DNA of 64,000 bases from Amycolatopsis viridis (GCF_011758765.1 NZ_JAANOU010000001.1:930001-994000); one strand, 5' to 3'. Shown: positions 43,899 to 52,368, numbered from the stretch's first letter. The notes: generated by a model from the sequence alone, not told the origin. Made by a program: numbers and translations.

Positions 43899-44387
43899 AT
43901 GCCCTACAGCGAATCCGTCGTCCGGCGCGCCCTCGGCGAGGCCGAGGGCGCGGTCCCCATCCCCGTGTCCGTTTTCGACGAAGAGGTCCCGGCCGTGGCC
44001 AACCTCGACCCCGATCTGCTCGCTGCCCTGCGCAAGGCCGCAACCGCTGCCGCGGCCGAGGGGGTGGAGTTCTTCGTCAACGGTGGCTGGCGTTCCCCCG
44101 AGTACCAGGAACAACTACGCGATGCAGCGGTCGCGAAGTACGGCTCGGCGCGGGAAGCTGCCCGGTGGGTGACCACGGCGGAGACCTCTGCTCACGTGGC
44201 GGGGCAGGCGGTCGACCTCGGGCCCGCCGAGGCCAGGGCGTGGTTGTCCGAGCACGGCGCCGAGTACGGGCTGTGCCAGATCTACCGCAACGAACCCTGG
44301 CACTACGAACTGCGTCCCGAAGCGGTCGAACACGGCTGCCCGCCCCTGTACGACGACCCCACGCACGATCCGAGGATGCAGCAGTGA
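43899..44387 (+). CDS. vanY: VanY-like M15 metallopeptidase, small soluble form
   Basis: A 162-residue peptidase of the D,D-carboxypeptidase VanY/VanX superfamily. The zinc motif is SAHVAGQAVDLG and the second half site is EPWHYEL; a NGGWRSPEYQ segment gives the substrate-binding arginine. There is no signal peptide or membrane helix, unlike most VanY proteins. If cytoplasmic it could trim D-Ala from dipeptide or UDP-pentapeptide precursors. It shares the vanHAX promoter element and is divergent from vanR, so co-induction by glycopeptides is likely. Confidence 0.88.
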   Translation: MPYSESVVRRALGEAEGAVPIPVSVFDEEVPAVANLDPDLLAALRKAATAAAAEGVEFFVNGGWRSPEYQEQLRDAAVAKYGSAREAARWVTTAETSAHVAGQAVDLGPAEARAWLSEHGAEYGLCQIYRNEPWHYELRPEAVEHGCPPLYDDPTHDPRMQQ

Positions 44388-44440
44388 GCAGCAGGCGGAG
44401 AGCTGTCCGTGGGTGTCCACTCGCCGAGGTGCGGGGCTTG

Positions 44441-44473
44441 ACGCATTAGGTTTGTTCTGCAAACCTGATGCGT
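44441..44473. promoter_or_regulatory. 33-bp palindrome over a start codon
   Basis: Fourteen-base arms (ACGCATTAGGTTTG at 44441 and CAAACCTGATGCGT at 44460) with one mismatch surround a 5-nt TTCTG centre. The right arm contains the ATG of the following membrane-protein gene. It may be the operator of the winged-helix regulator encoded at the end of that operon, or an mRNA hairpin. Confidence 0.6.
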
Positions 44474-45223
44474 ATGCAATCGAGTCTGGGGGACGAGAAC
44501 GCTGCCGCGGCCACCCTCGAGGATCTGCGAACGCTCCGCCGCAAGGTCCGGCAGGACCGGTGGGGGTATCCGTTCCCGCTGCTGCTGTTCGGTGCGTTGC
44601 TCCTGGTGGCGCCGTACGTCCACCGGAACTTCTGGCTGGCCGGGGTGATCGGCGGTGTCGTCGTGACCGCACTGTGGTACCGGCGGCGGGGCGTGCGCGT
44701 GGGGGTGGAGGCCGACACCACGAACTGGCTGCTGGCCGCGGGCGCGGCAGTGCTGGGATTCGCGGTGGGGGCTCCGCTGCTGTCCACGCTGTTCTTCGGG
44801 CTGTATTCACGCCCGGAGGTGAACCTGCCGATCATGCTCGGCGCGGCCGTCGGGGTGCTCATCAGCTGGCGCCGGGGTCGCCGCCTCGCCGTGGTCCTGT
44901 TCTCGGTACTGGGTTTCGCGTCCCTCGGCGTGTACCTGATCCGCGGCATGGCCGGGCTGCTGGTGATCGCCGCCGGACTGCTCGTCCTCGCCTGGCTCGA
45001 ACGCAGCGCGCTGTGCGCCGCCATCGGGGTCGCGTTCACCGGCACCGCGCTGCTGGCCAATCTCTACGACATGTCGAACGCGCTGGCGCACACCGGGATC
45101 TGGCACCCGGACCTCGTGCACGACTCACGCCTGCAGCTTCTCTGCGACCTCGCCTTTCCCGCGGCCGTACTCCTCGCCGGCGGGCTGATCGCCTTGGTCT
45201 GGACCAACAGGGCTGCCCGGTGA
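44468..45223 (+). CDS. Multi-pass membrane protein of unknown function
   Basis: A 251-residue protein. A soluble N-terminus of about 35 residues (LEDLRTLRRKVRQD) leads into about seven hydrophobic helices with intervening RRRG and RRGRR basic loops. I do not recognise the family. Its stop overlaps the GTG of the winged-helix regulator (GTGA). Such membrane protein plus MarR-like pairs are common in actinomycetes, where the regulator usually controls the pair. The ATG lies in a palindrome. Confidence 0.75.
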   Translation: MRMQSSLGDENAAAATLEDLRTLRRKVRQDRWGYPFPLLLFGALLLVAPYVHRNFWLAGVIGGVVVTALWYRRRGVRVGVEADTTNWLLAAGAAVLGFAVGAPLLSTLFFGLYSRPEVNLPIMLGAAVGVLISWRRGRRLAVVLFSVLGFASLGVYLIRGMAGLLVIAAGLLVLAWLERSALCAAIGVAFTGTALLANLYDMSNALAHTGIWHPDLVHDSRLQLLCDLAFPAAVLLAGGLIALVWTNRAAR

Positions 45224-45537
45224 GCGCACATCCGACCAGCGGTCTCGACGAGGTCGTCCACCAGCGCCACCGGCTGGGCATCCTGACCATCGCGGTCGAG
45301 TCCAAACGGGTCGAGTTCGGTTACCTCCGCACGACGCTGAACCTGACCGCGGGCAACCTCTCGCGGCACATCGCGGTGCTCGAGGAAGCGGGTCTGATCA
45401 CGGTCGAGAAGGGGTACGAGGGCAAACGGCCCCGCACCTGGATCAGCATCACTCCACGCGGCCGGGACGCCCTCGCCGAGGAGATCGCCGCGCTCTCCGC
45501 CATCGTCGACAGCCTGGGTTCCCGTGACAGAACTTGA
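45220..45537 (+). CDS. Winged-helix DNA-binding regulator (MarR-like, HTH_27 type)
   Basis: A 105-residue single-domain protein with QRHRLGILTIAVES, then LRTTLNLTAGNLSRHIAVLEEAGLITVEKGYEGKRP, the standard short transcriptional repressor of the 'transcriptional regulator, winged-helix' family (PF13601 type). The wing contains basic residues RPRTW. It is coupled to the membrane-protein gene before it and overlaps mptB after it by 14 bp. It probably autoregulates through the palindrome at 44441. Confidence 0.88.
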   Translation: MSAHPTSGLDEVVHQRHRLGILTIAVESKRVEFGYLRTTLNLTAGNLSRHIAVLEEAGLITVEKGYEGKRPRTWISITPRGRDALAEEIAALSAIVDSLGSRDRT

Positions 45538-46903
45538 CCTCCTCCCGCGGCACCGTCCACTCACGACCCGTGCACAGTGGACCGGGTTCGGTGGTACTGC
45601 GACCCTGGTGGTCGTCACCTCGGGTCTTCCGGTGTCGTCGGTCGTGGCGCTGGCGTTGGGGTTGACCGGCATGGGCGTCGTCGTACTGGCGTGGCTGGAA
45701 CTGGGGCGTCACGCCTCCACGATCGGGGTCCGGCGGCTGTACCTGATCGCGGCGACCTGGTGCGTTCCGCTGCTGGCCGCGCGGCCGCTGTTCAGCGGCG
45801 ACGTGTATTGCTACCTCGCCCAGGGGACGGTCGCCGACCTGGGGTTCGACCCGTACCGGCTCGGTCCGGCCGCCGCTCTCGGCGCGGACTCCCCGGTGAC
45901 CAAGCTGGTCAGCGTCTACTGGCAGGACACACCGGCGCCGTATGGTCCGGCGTTCGTCGAGCTGTCCCGCGTGATCGCGCACTTCGCCGGGCAGAACGTG
46001 GTGGCAACGGTTCTGTCGTTCCGGCTCGTCGAACTGGCCGGGGTCGCGCTGATCGCCTGGGCCCTGCCCCGGCTAGCCCGGCGCACGGGAGTCGTGCCGT
46101 CCACCGCGGTGTGGCTGGGATTGCTGAACCCGCTGCTGCTGTGGCACATCGTTGCCGGGGTGCACAACGAGGGTCTCCTGATGGGCCTGCTGCTCGCCGG
46201 GCTGGAGATCGCGCTGTCCGGGCGGGTCGCCGCCGGTGTCGTGCTGTTGACGGTCGCGGCGAACATCAAGTTCGTGGGGGTGGCGGCGCTGTGCTTCCTG
46301 GCGGTGGAACTGGCGCGCCGCGCGACCCACACCCGGGACCGGGTCGCGGTGGTCTTCGGTGTGGCCGCGGGTTTCCTGCTCGTGTCCACCGCGATCGCGG
46401 CCGGCACCGGGCTCGGCTTCGGCCGGATCGCGGCGGCCGGTTCCCCGGCGCAGGTGCACAGCTGGCTGGCACCGACCAACCAGCTCGGCTTCCTGATCGG
46501 TGCCCTGGCCGGCACCAGCCTCACCGACGCGGCGATCAGGACGTGCGTGTGGGCCGGTGCGGTGGTCGGTGCCGTGGTGGCGGTGAGACTGCTGTGGGGC
46601 GGGTTCCACGGCCGGTTCCACGCCGTGCACGGTGTCGGGCTGGTGTTCGCGGCGATGCTCGTCACCGGTCCGGTCGTGCAACCGTGGTATCTGTTGTGGA
46701 CACTCCTGCCGCTGGCGGCGGGTGTCCGGACCGGACGGTCGCGCTGGGTGCTCGCCGGGCTCAGCGCGGTGGTCGCACTCCTGCTCCCGCCCGCCGCGGG
46801 AAGTCCCGGCGTTCTCTTCGCGGGGTACCTGACCGCCGTGTTCCTGCTCGGCGGCGTCCTGTTGCTGCCGCGCACCCGACGGCCTGGCCTCGTGTCCGAA
46901 TGA
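45524..46903 (+). CDS. mptB: MptB-like polyprenol-phosphomannose-dependent alpha-1,6-mannosyltransferase
   Basis: A 459-residue GT-C membrane protein with about eleven helices. Diagnostic segments are the first-loop acidic motif FSGDVYCYLAQG, FDPY, the PYGPAFVELS motif and the late PWYLLWTLLPLA. In corynebacteria and mycobacteria MptB extends the mannan core of lipomannan using polyprenol-phosphate mannose. GTG 45524 overlaps the upstream regulator. A role in wall or membrane glycan next to the van genes is suggestive but unproven. Confidence 0.85.
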   Translation: MTELDLLPRHRPLTTRAQWTGFGGTATLVVVTSGLPVSSVVALALGLTGMGVVVLAWLELGRHASTIGVRRLYLIAATWCVPLLAARPLFSGDVYCYLAQGTVADLGFDPYRLGPAAALGADSPVTKLVSVYWQDTPAPYGPAFVELSRVIAHFAGQNVVATVLSFRLVELAGVALIAWALPRLARRTGVVPSTAVWLGLLNPLLLWHIVAGVHNEGLLMGLLLAGLEIALSGRVAAGVVLLTVAANIKFVGVAALCFLAVELARRATHTRDRVAVVFGVAAGFLLVSTAIAAGTGLGFGRIAAAGSPAQVHSWLAPTNQLGFLIGALAGTSLTDAAIRTCVWAGAVVGAVVAVRLLWGGFHGRFHAVHGVGLVFAAMLVTGPVVQPWYLLWTLLPLAAGVRTGRSRWVLAGLSAVVALLLPPAAGSPGVLFAGYLTAVFLLGGVLLLPRTRRPGLVSE

Positions 46904-46906
46904 GAT

Positions 46907-46951
46907 GGCGAAGGTGCCCGCCCCGACGGGGTGGCGGCGGGCGCCTTCGCC
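46907..46951. terminator. Bidirectional hairpin terminator
   Basis: A 16-bp stem with one G-U pair (46907-46922 with 46936-46951) lies between the stop of mptB and the stop of the convergent secreted-protein gene. Confidence 0.75.
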
Positions 46952-46955
46952 CACG

Positions 46956-47366
46956 TCAGCGATCGTTCGGAAAGTCCTGCATGACGCGTTTGCCGCTGAA
47001 AGTGCCCTCGACGAAGACGGTCAATTTTCGTTCAGGGAGGTTGTGCCGGCCACCTTGCGATGCGCGATGAGTTACGCACTTTCCAAGACCGTTGATGGAG
47101 GCCCAGTCCCTCGAATGCCACTCATCATCTTCCACATAGCCCACGTCGTATTGCGCGGAATAGTTGTTCGCCTGGGTGTCGCAGAGCTTGAAGATGTCGC
47201 CGTGTTTTTTGATGTATAGTATTGCGCCAGGCGCCGAGATGACGTAGTCCCAGCCACCGGGCGGCGGCGGGTCGGTGGTGGCCGAGGCGGTGGTGGTTCC
47301 GGCGAGTACGGCTGTCGCGGTTGCGGCGATCGTGCCTGCGGTGAGCAGGGTCTTGCGGAGCTTCAT
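46956..47366 (-). CDS. Small secreted protein of unknown function
   Basis: A 136-residue preprotein. A clear Sec signal peptide (MKLRKTLLTAGTIAATATAV, cleaved after TASA) leads to a mature part of about 105 residues rich in Trp, Tyr and Asp, with two cysteines (KLCDT and GKCVT) likely disulfide-bonded. Codon use is less GC-biased than in neighbours, as for the SapA-like gene. I do not recognise the family. ATG 47366 is the start. Confidence 0.75.
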   Translation of the reverse strand: MKLRKTLLTAGTIAATATAVLAGTTTASATTDPPPPGGWDYVISAPGAILYIKKHGDIFKLCDTQANNYSAQYDVGYVEDDEWHSRDWASINGLGKCVTHRASQGGRHNLPERKLTVFVEGTFSGKRVMQDFPNDR

Positions 47367-47579
47367 GATCGGGCCTTTCGGCGAGTTGCGGGTTCAGCCA
47401 TCGATGACGAGCAAGGTACTGGACCAGTGGTCAATCTGACAAGAGGATCGTTCAACAATCCTCTCGGCATTGGCGTCATCCGCGCCGCACGAAATCGCCC
47501 GGCCTGCGAAGTTCGGCAGGCCGGGCGACGCATGCCGGGCGTGAGGGACCGGTCCCGCGGAGAGCCCGGCCGAGGCGGA

Positions 47580-48485
47580 TCACCCCGATGTAGGTGGGTG
47601 GTGGGCGCGCCAGTAGTCCGCGATCCGGTCCCGGCCGGCGAGCCAGACGTCCGAGCGGTGCGCAATCTGGTCGAGCACCCGCTGCAAGCCCGCCATGCGG
47701 GCGGGACGGCCGATGATGCGCGGGTGCAGCCCGATCGACATCATCCGCGGGCGCCACCTGCTTTCGGTGAGCAGGAAGCTGAAGCAGTCCAGCGTGTACC
47801 GCGCGAAATCCTCGCCGGTGAAGAACTGCTGCTTGTAGAACTTGGTGTCGTTGACGTCGAGGCTGTACGGGATGACGAGGAACGGTTCGCCGTCCACGTC
47901 CTCGTAGTACGGCAGGTCGTCGTTCACGGCGCCGGAGTCGTAAACCAGCCCGCATTCCTTCAGCAACGACCTGGTGTGCACGGTGTTCGGCGGCCGGGTG
48001 AACCAGCCCTGGACCCGCCGTCCGGTGAGCTTTTCCAGTGACCGCACGCACGCCTGGATGTTGTCCCGTTCCTGCTCCCGCGTCATGCCGGTGTGCGGGA
48101 TCCAGCGGTAGCCGTGGCCGACGAAGTCGCAGTCGCGCTCCAGCAGGGCGGCGGTGACGGCCGGGTTGCGTTCGAGGGCCAGCGCCGAGGCGAACACCGT
48201 GGGGACGACGCCATGCGCGTCGAGCACCCGCAGCAGGCGCCAGATCCCCACCCGGCTGCCGTATTCGAAGGTGGACTCGGTGAACAATTCCCGCTCGCCG
48301 TCGGGGACGTCGTAGCGGGCTTCGACGAGGTGTTCACGAGTGGTGTCGCCGTCGAGGCCGTTGCGTTCCGCGCCCTCCTCGTAGTTGATCACCACGTCGA
48401 CCGCGAGCCGCGCGCCACCGGGCCATTCGAAGTCCGGTGGGAATTCCCCGTAGCCCACGAAATCGCGGGAAATCGCAGTACTCAC
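47580..48485 (-). CDS. Polysaccharide-deacetylase-fold amidohydrolase (PuuE/cyclic-imide-hydrolase-like)
   Basis: A 301-residue NodB-fold protein. VDVVINYEEGAE opens the family; later FTRPPNTVHTRSLL and MSIGLHPRIIGRPARMAGL match the PuuE-type allantoinase and cyclic imide hydrolase group rather than peptidoglycan deacetylases. The usual metal-binding Asp-Asp is replaced by the YEEG form seen in that group. There is no signal peptide, so it acts inside the cell. It is divergent from the Ldh-capA-rraA-LLM-permease operon and probably opens a cyclic amide or imide ring. Confidence 0.85.
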   Translation of the reverse strand: MSTAISRDFVGYGEFPPDFEWPGGARLAVDVVINYEEGAERNGLDGDTTREHLVEARYDVPDGERELFTESTFEYGSRVGIWRLLRVLDAHGVVPTVFASALALERNPAVTAALLERDCDFVGHGYRWIPHTGMTREQERDNIQACVRSLEKLTGRRVQGWFTRPPNTVHTRSLLKECGLVYDSGAVNDDLPYYEDVDGEPFLVIPYSLDVNDTKFYKQQFFTGEDFARYTLDCFSFLLTESRWRPRMMSIGLHPRIIGRPARMAGLQRVLDQIAHRSDVWLAGRDRIADYWRAHHPPTSG

Positions 48486-48631
48486 TCACTCCTCCTCGAA
48501 CGGCCTGCCGGTCCGAGCCCGGACTGTACGGCCCACACCGGGCTCCGCGCTGTCCCACAGTTTGAGGACTGCCCCTGTCCGGCCCGGCGTCCTAGCGTGA
48601 GCCGACACCGAGAATCCGGAAAGGACGTTCG

Positions 48632-49678
48632 ATGCCCGCTGTGAAGCACGGTGACCTGACGGTGTTCGCGACGCGCGTGCTGTCGAGCATCGGCATGCCG
48701 GCGGACCACGCCGCGGCGACCGCGGAGTGTCTGGTGTCGGCCAACCTGCGCGGGCTGGACAGCCACGGTGTGCTGCGGCTGCTGCAGTACGCCGAAACCG
48801 TGCGTGAGGGCCGGGTCCGGCCCGATCCCGCCGTGACCGTCCGCCGCCCGCGAGGGGGGCACCCGCTCGTCGACGCGGGCGGCGGATACGGCTACGTGCC
48901 GACGCTGCTGGCGGCGGATCTCGCGGTGCGGACGGCGGCGGAACGCGGGGTGGGTGTGGCCGGGGTGCGCAACAGCCACCACTTCGGCATGGGCGCCACC
49001 TACGTGGAGCGCATCGCGCGGGCAGGGCTCGCCGGGATCGTCCTGTCGAACACCGGTCCGGTGCTCGCCCCACCGGGTGTCCGGCGCCCCCTGCTGGGCA
49101 ACAACCCGCTCGCCATCGCGATTCCCCGCCGTGCGCCGCACCCGCCGATCGTGCTCGACATGGCCATGAGCCAGACGGCCTTCGGCCGGATCAGGCTGGC
49201 GGCGGCGGAATCCCGGGAGATCCCGGAAGGCTGGGCATTGGACGCCGACGGCCGCCCGACCACAGACGCACGAACCGCGCTGGCCGCCGGATTGCTCGCG
49301 CCCATGGGCGGGCACAAGGGCTTCGGCCTGGCGCTGATCGTCGACCTGCTGGCCGGGGTCCTCACCGGATCGCGGTTCGGCGCCCGGGCCGACGCACATG
49401 ACCACCCGGACGGCGGGGTCGGGCACCTGGTCATCGCGATATCACCCGAGCTGTTCCTGGACCGCACCGAATTCGAGACCCGCGTCGAGGAACTGGTCGG
49501 CCAGCTGCGGGCCGGCGACGTACGCGACGCGGTGCTGCTACCGGGGGAGCGCGAACAACACACCGAGCGCGAACGCCGTCGGCACGGGATCGAGATCTCC
49601 GCCGATCTCGCGGCGCAGCTCGCCGCCCTGGCGCGAACCCTCGGCGTGCCGGATCCATTCGACGGGAGTGAATCATGA
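48632..49678 (+). CDS. Malate/L-lactate dehydrogenase-type oxidoreductase (Ldh family)
   Basis: A 348-residue NAD(P)-dependent enzyme of the AllD/YlbC fold. Motifs: LRGLDSHGVLRL at about residues 33-44, VAGVRNSHHFG, NTGPVLAPPG, NNPLAIAIP and the GGHKGFGLAL segment. Relatives oxidise 2-hydroxyacids such as ureidoglycolate, sulfolactate or delta-1-piperideine/pyrroline carboxylates. ATG 48632 has AAGGA upstream. It overlaps the CapA-like gene by 4 bp and heads a five-gene operon ending in an NCS1 permease. Confidence 0.9.
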   Translation: MPAVKHGDLTVFATRVLSSIGMPADHAAATAECLVSANLRGLDSHGVLRLLQYAETVREGRVRPDPAVTVRRPRGGHPLVDAGGGYGYVPTLLAADLAVRTAAERGVGVAGVRNSHHFGMGATYVERIARAGLAGIVLSNTGPVLAPPGVRRPLLGNNPLAIAIPRRAPHPPIVLDMAMSQTAFGRIRLAAAESREIPEGWALDADGRPTTDARTALAAGLLAPMGGHKGFGLALIVDLLAGVLTGSRFGARADAHDHPDGGVGHLVIAISPELFLDRTEFETRVEELVGQLRAGDVRDAVLLPGEREQHTERERRRHGIEISADLAAQLAALARTLGVPDPFDGSES

Positions 49679-50739
49679 CCTTCACCCTTGCTGCCGTGGG
49701 GGACCTGGTGCCCACCCGGCCGCTCGGCGCCGAGCTCCGGCCGGCGGTGCGGGGCGTCGCCGGGCTGCTGTCCGCGGCCGACGTCGCGTTCGGCGACCTG
49801 GAAATCGCTCTCACCGACCGCGGGTGCCCGCAGGAGAAGCTCATTACGTTCCGGGCGCGGCCCGGGCTCGCTGACGACGTGCGCGCGCTCGGGTTCGACG
49901 TGGTGGCCCTGGCCAACAACCACAGCATGGACTACGGCTTCGACGCCGTCGCCGGCACGATGGGTGAGCTCGACCGCGTCGGCATCCGCCACACCGGCGC
50001 CGGGGCGGGGCTGCGGGAGGCCGAGCGTGGCTGCGTGCTCCGGGTGGGCGACGTCCGGGTCGGCTTCCTCGCCTGGTCGTGCTTGTTGCCGCCCGGCTTC
50101 GCCGCCGCCGCCGACCGCCCGGGGATCGCGCCCATCCACGTGTCGACCTCGTTCGAGATCGACGGGGCGGGTGTGCTGGAGGAGCCGGGGGCGCCGCCCG
50201 TCGTCCGGACCCGGGTCGTTGCCGGCGACCTGGAGCGGGTGACGGCCCGGATCGCCGAGTTCCGCGGCGACGTGGACTTCCTGGCGGTTTCGGTGCACTG
50301 GGGCTTCGGCTTCGGTCCGGCGCTGGCGGAGTACCAGCGCCCGCTGGGACACGCACTGATCGACGCCGGCGCCGACCTCGTCCTGGGCTCGCACGTGCAC
50401 GGTCTGCAAGGCGTGGAACGCTACCGGGACAAGGTAATCCTCTACAGCCCCGGCAATTTCATCGCCCAGCAACCCCGTGCGGGCGTCTCCGCGGACATCC
50501 TCCGGATCTACGACGCGATGTCACCGGACGGCTACCTGGCGGTAGCGGAGGTGGCACCCACCGGTAGCTACCGGATGCACCTCCACCCGACGATGACCGG
50601 ACCGGACGGCCTTCCGGGACTCGCCGGGCCCGCCGACCGGGAACGCATCGCGCGGGAGCTGATCCGGTTGTCCGGGCCCTTGGACACGTCCCTGACCTTC
50701 GACGGCGAGGTGGTCGGGGTGGGTGATCGCACGTGCTGA
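49675..50739 (+). CDS. CapA-family metallophosphoesterase-like protein
   Basis: A 354-residue protein of the PGA_cap (CapA) family. GDLVPTRPLG, FGDLEIALTDRG, LANNHSMDYG, VSVHWGFGF and LGSHVHGLQG are the metal-binding blocks of the calcineurin-like fold in this family. The protein lacks a signal peptide or anchor, unlike poly-gamma-glutamate capsule proteins, so it probably acts on a small molecule in the cytosol. It is embedded in the catabolic operon, overlapping genes on both sides. Confidence 0.88.
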   Translation: MTFTLAAVGDLVPTRPLGAELRPAVRGVAGLLSAADVAFGDLEIALTDRGCPQEKLITFRARPGLADDVRALGFDVVALANNHSMDYGFDAVAGTMGELDRVGIRHTGAGAGLREAERGCVLRVGDVRVGFLAWSCLLPPGFAAAADRPGIAPIHVSTSFEIDGAGVLEEPGAPPVVRTRVVAGDLERVTARIAEFRGDVDFLAVSVHWGFGFGPALAEYQRPLGHALIDAGADLVLGSHVHGLQGVERYRDKVILYSPGNFIAQQPRAGVSADILRIYDAMSPDGYLAVAEVAPTGSYRMHLHPTMTGPDGLPGLAGPADRERIARELIRLSGPLDTSLTFDGEVVGVGDRTC

Positions 50740-51449
50740 CCGTTCACGAACGCAGCGAGCGGCTGCGGGCACTGCCCACGGTGGTCGTGCGTGCCGTGCT
50801 CGCCGAACTCGGGATCCGCCGGACCCTGGTGTCGGGACTGCGGCCGGTAGTGGGCACCGGAACGCTTGCCGGTCCGGTCCGGACACTGCGTTACCTGCCC
50901 GCCCGGGAGGACGTACCCGGCTCACCGGTGGCCCGGCGGGCGGTGGAAACGCTGCAGGAGGGCGAGATCCTGGTGGTGGACGCGCTCGAGTGCACCGGTG
51001 CTGCCGTATTCGGGGACATGATGGCCGCCCGCGCCCAGCGGCTCGGCGCCGCCGGAGTGGTGGCCGACGGTGCGGTGCGGGACGTGCCGGGCATGCGAGG
51101 AGTGGGTCTGCCGGTCTGGGCGCGGGGCCTGCACCCGGATCCGAGTTCCGTCGCGCTGGTGCCGTGGGAGGCGGACGTCGCAGTGCGCTGCGGTGGCTGC
51201 CTCGTCCAGCCGGGCGACTGGATCCTCGCCGACGACGAGGCCGTGCTGGTGATCCCGGCAGCGCTGCTGGACGAATTGCTGGCTCGCGCACCCGGCCAGG
51301 CTGCCGCCGAGGACTTCTCCCAACGGCTGCTCGCCGCCGGGTGGGCGCTGGACGAGGCGTACCCCCTGCCTCAAGATATGCGGACCCACCTCTCCCGGTT
51401 CTTGCGGGACGGCACCGTCCCCGTTCCCCATCGGACCGACGAAAGCTGA
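50733..51449 (+). CDS. RraA/HMG-aldolase-family protein
   Basis: A 238-residue protein with the RraA fold: ALECTGAAVFGDMMAARAQRLGAAGVVADGAVRD contains the characteristic metal and substrate motif (GDMMA then GxVVADGAVRD), followed by PVWARGLHP and WILADDEAVLVIP. Relatives are 4-hydroxy-4-methyl-2-oxoglutarate/oxaloacetate lyases, and some are ureidoglycine or amide hydrolases; true RNase E regulators are a subset. Length and N-terminal extension fit the enzyme group. GTG 50733 overlaps the CapA-like gene by 7 bp. Confidence 0.87.
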   Translation: MLTVHERSERLRALPTVVVRAVLAELGIRRTLVSGLRPVVGTGTLAGPVRTLRYLPAREDVPGSPVARRAVETLQEGEILVVDALECTGAAVFGDMMAARAQRLGAAGVVADGAVRDVPGMRGVGLPVWARGLHPDPSSVALVPWEADVAVRCGGCLVQPGDWILADDEAVLVIPAALLDELLARAPGQAAAEDFSQRLLAAGWALDEAYPLPQDMRTHLSRFLRDGTVPVPHRTDES

Positions 51450-51456
51450 GGCAGTT

Positions 51457-52368
51457 GTGAAGTTCGGTATCAACCTGATCAACAATGGGCCGGGCGTCAC
51501 GCCCGAAGTGCTGACCAGGCGCGGGCAGCACGCCGAGGACATCGGGCTGGACCTGGTGATGATCTCCGACCACGTCGCGATCACCGAAGACGTGGCGGAG
51601 CTGTACCCCGCCCCGTTCTACGACCCGCTGGTCACGCTTGCCTTCCTCGCCGGGCACACCAGCCGGATCGAGCTGGGCACGACCGTCCTCGTGGTCCCCT
51701 ACCGGCATCCGCTGCTGCTCGCCCGGATGACCGCGAGCCTCGACCAGCTGAGCGGCGGCCGGCTCGTGCTCGGTGTCGGACTGGGCTGGGCTCGCGAGGA
51801 ATACGCGGCGCTGGGCGTGGACCACGCCCAGCGGGCGGCGATCACGGACGAGTACCTCGCCGTGCTCAAGGCAACCTGGACCTCGCCGCTGGTCTCCTAC
51901 GAGGGCGAGTTCGTGCGGTTCACGGACGTGCGTGCCGAGCCGCTGCCACACCGGAAACCGCACATCCCGCTGTGGGTCGGCGGGCAGACCGGGCCGGCGC
52001 TGCGCCGGGTCGCGCGGTTCGGCGACGTCTGGCACCCGCTGCACCTGACCGTGGAGCAGATCCGGCAGGGCGCCCGGGAACTGGCGGAACTCGCCGAGGA
52101 GGCAGGGCGAGCGGCACCGGCTGTTGCGCCCCGCCTGAAGGTCCGGCTCACCGACTACCCGGTGAACGGGGCGGGCCGGGTCGCCGGGAGCGGCACTCTC
52201 GACCAGATCCGGGCCGATCTGCACGCACTCGAGGACCTGGGGGTCGCCGCCGTGGTGTTCGACACCTACGACCCGGACGCGGTCGGCACGGCGCAAGAAA
52301 ACGATCTCAAGACCATCGAGCTCCTTGCCGAGCACGTGGTGGACCTGACCGGGGGGACCATCCGATGA
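51457..52368 (+). CDS. LLM-class F420-dependent oxidoreductase
   Basis: A 303-residue luciferase-like TIM barrel. MKFGINLINNG opens strand 1; further blocks are LVMISDHVA, RIELGTTVLVVPYRHPLLLARMTASLDQLSGGRLVLGVGLGW and IPLWVGGQT. The ISDHV and LGVGLGW form is typical of F420-dependent members of actinomycetes. It would reduce or oxidise an intermediate with F420. It precedes the NCS1 permease by 16 bp and belongs to the same operon. Confidence 0.87.
   Translation: MKFGINLINNGPGVTPEVLTRRGQHAEDIGLDLVMISDHVAITEDVAELYPAPFYDPLVTLAFLAGHTSRIELGTTVLVVPYRHPLLLARMTASLDQLSGGRLVLGVGLGWAREEYAALGVDHAQRAAITDEYLAVLKATWTSPLVSYEGEFVRFTDVRAEPLPHRKPHIPLWVGGQTGPALRRVARFGDVWHPLHLTVEQIRQGARELAELAEEAGRAAPAVAPRLKVRLTDYPVNGAGRVAGSGTLDQIRADLHALEDLGVAAVVFDTYDPDAVGTAQENDLKTIELLAEHVVDLTGGTIR

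Noticed and set aside
45524..46903. The mannosyltransferase as a glycopeptide-antibiotic tailoring enzyme (as in teicoplanin)
   Set aside because: Its motif pattern is that of MptB of lipomannan synthesis, and no peptide synthetase or other antibiotic genes are in the window.
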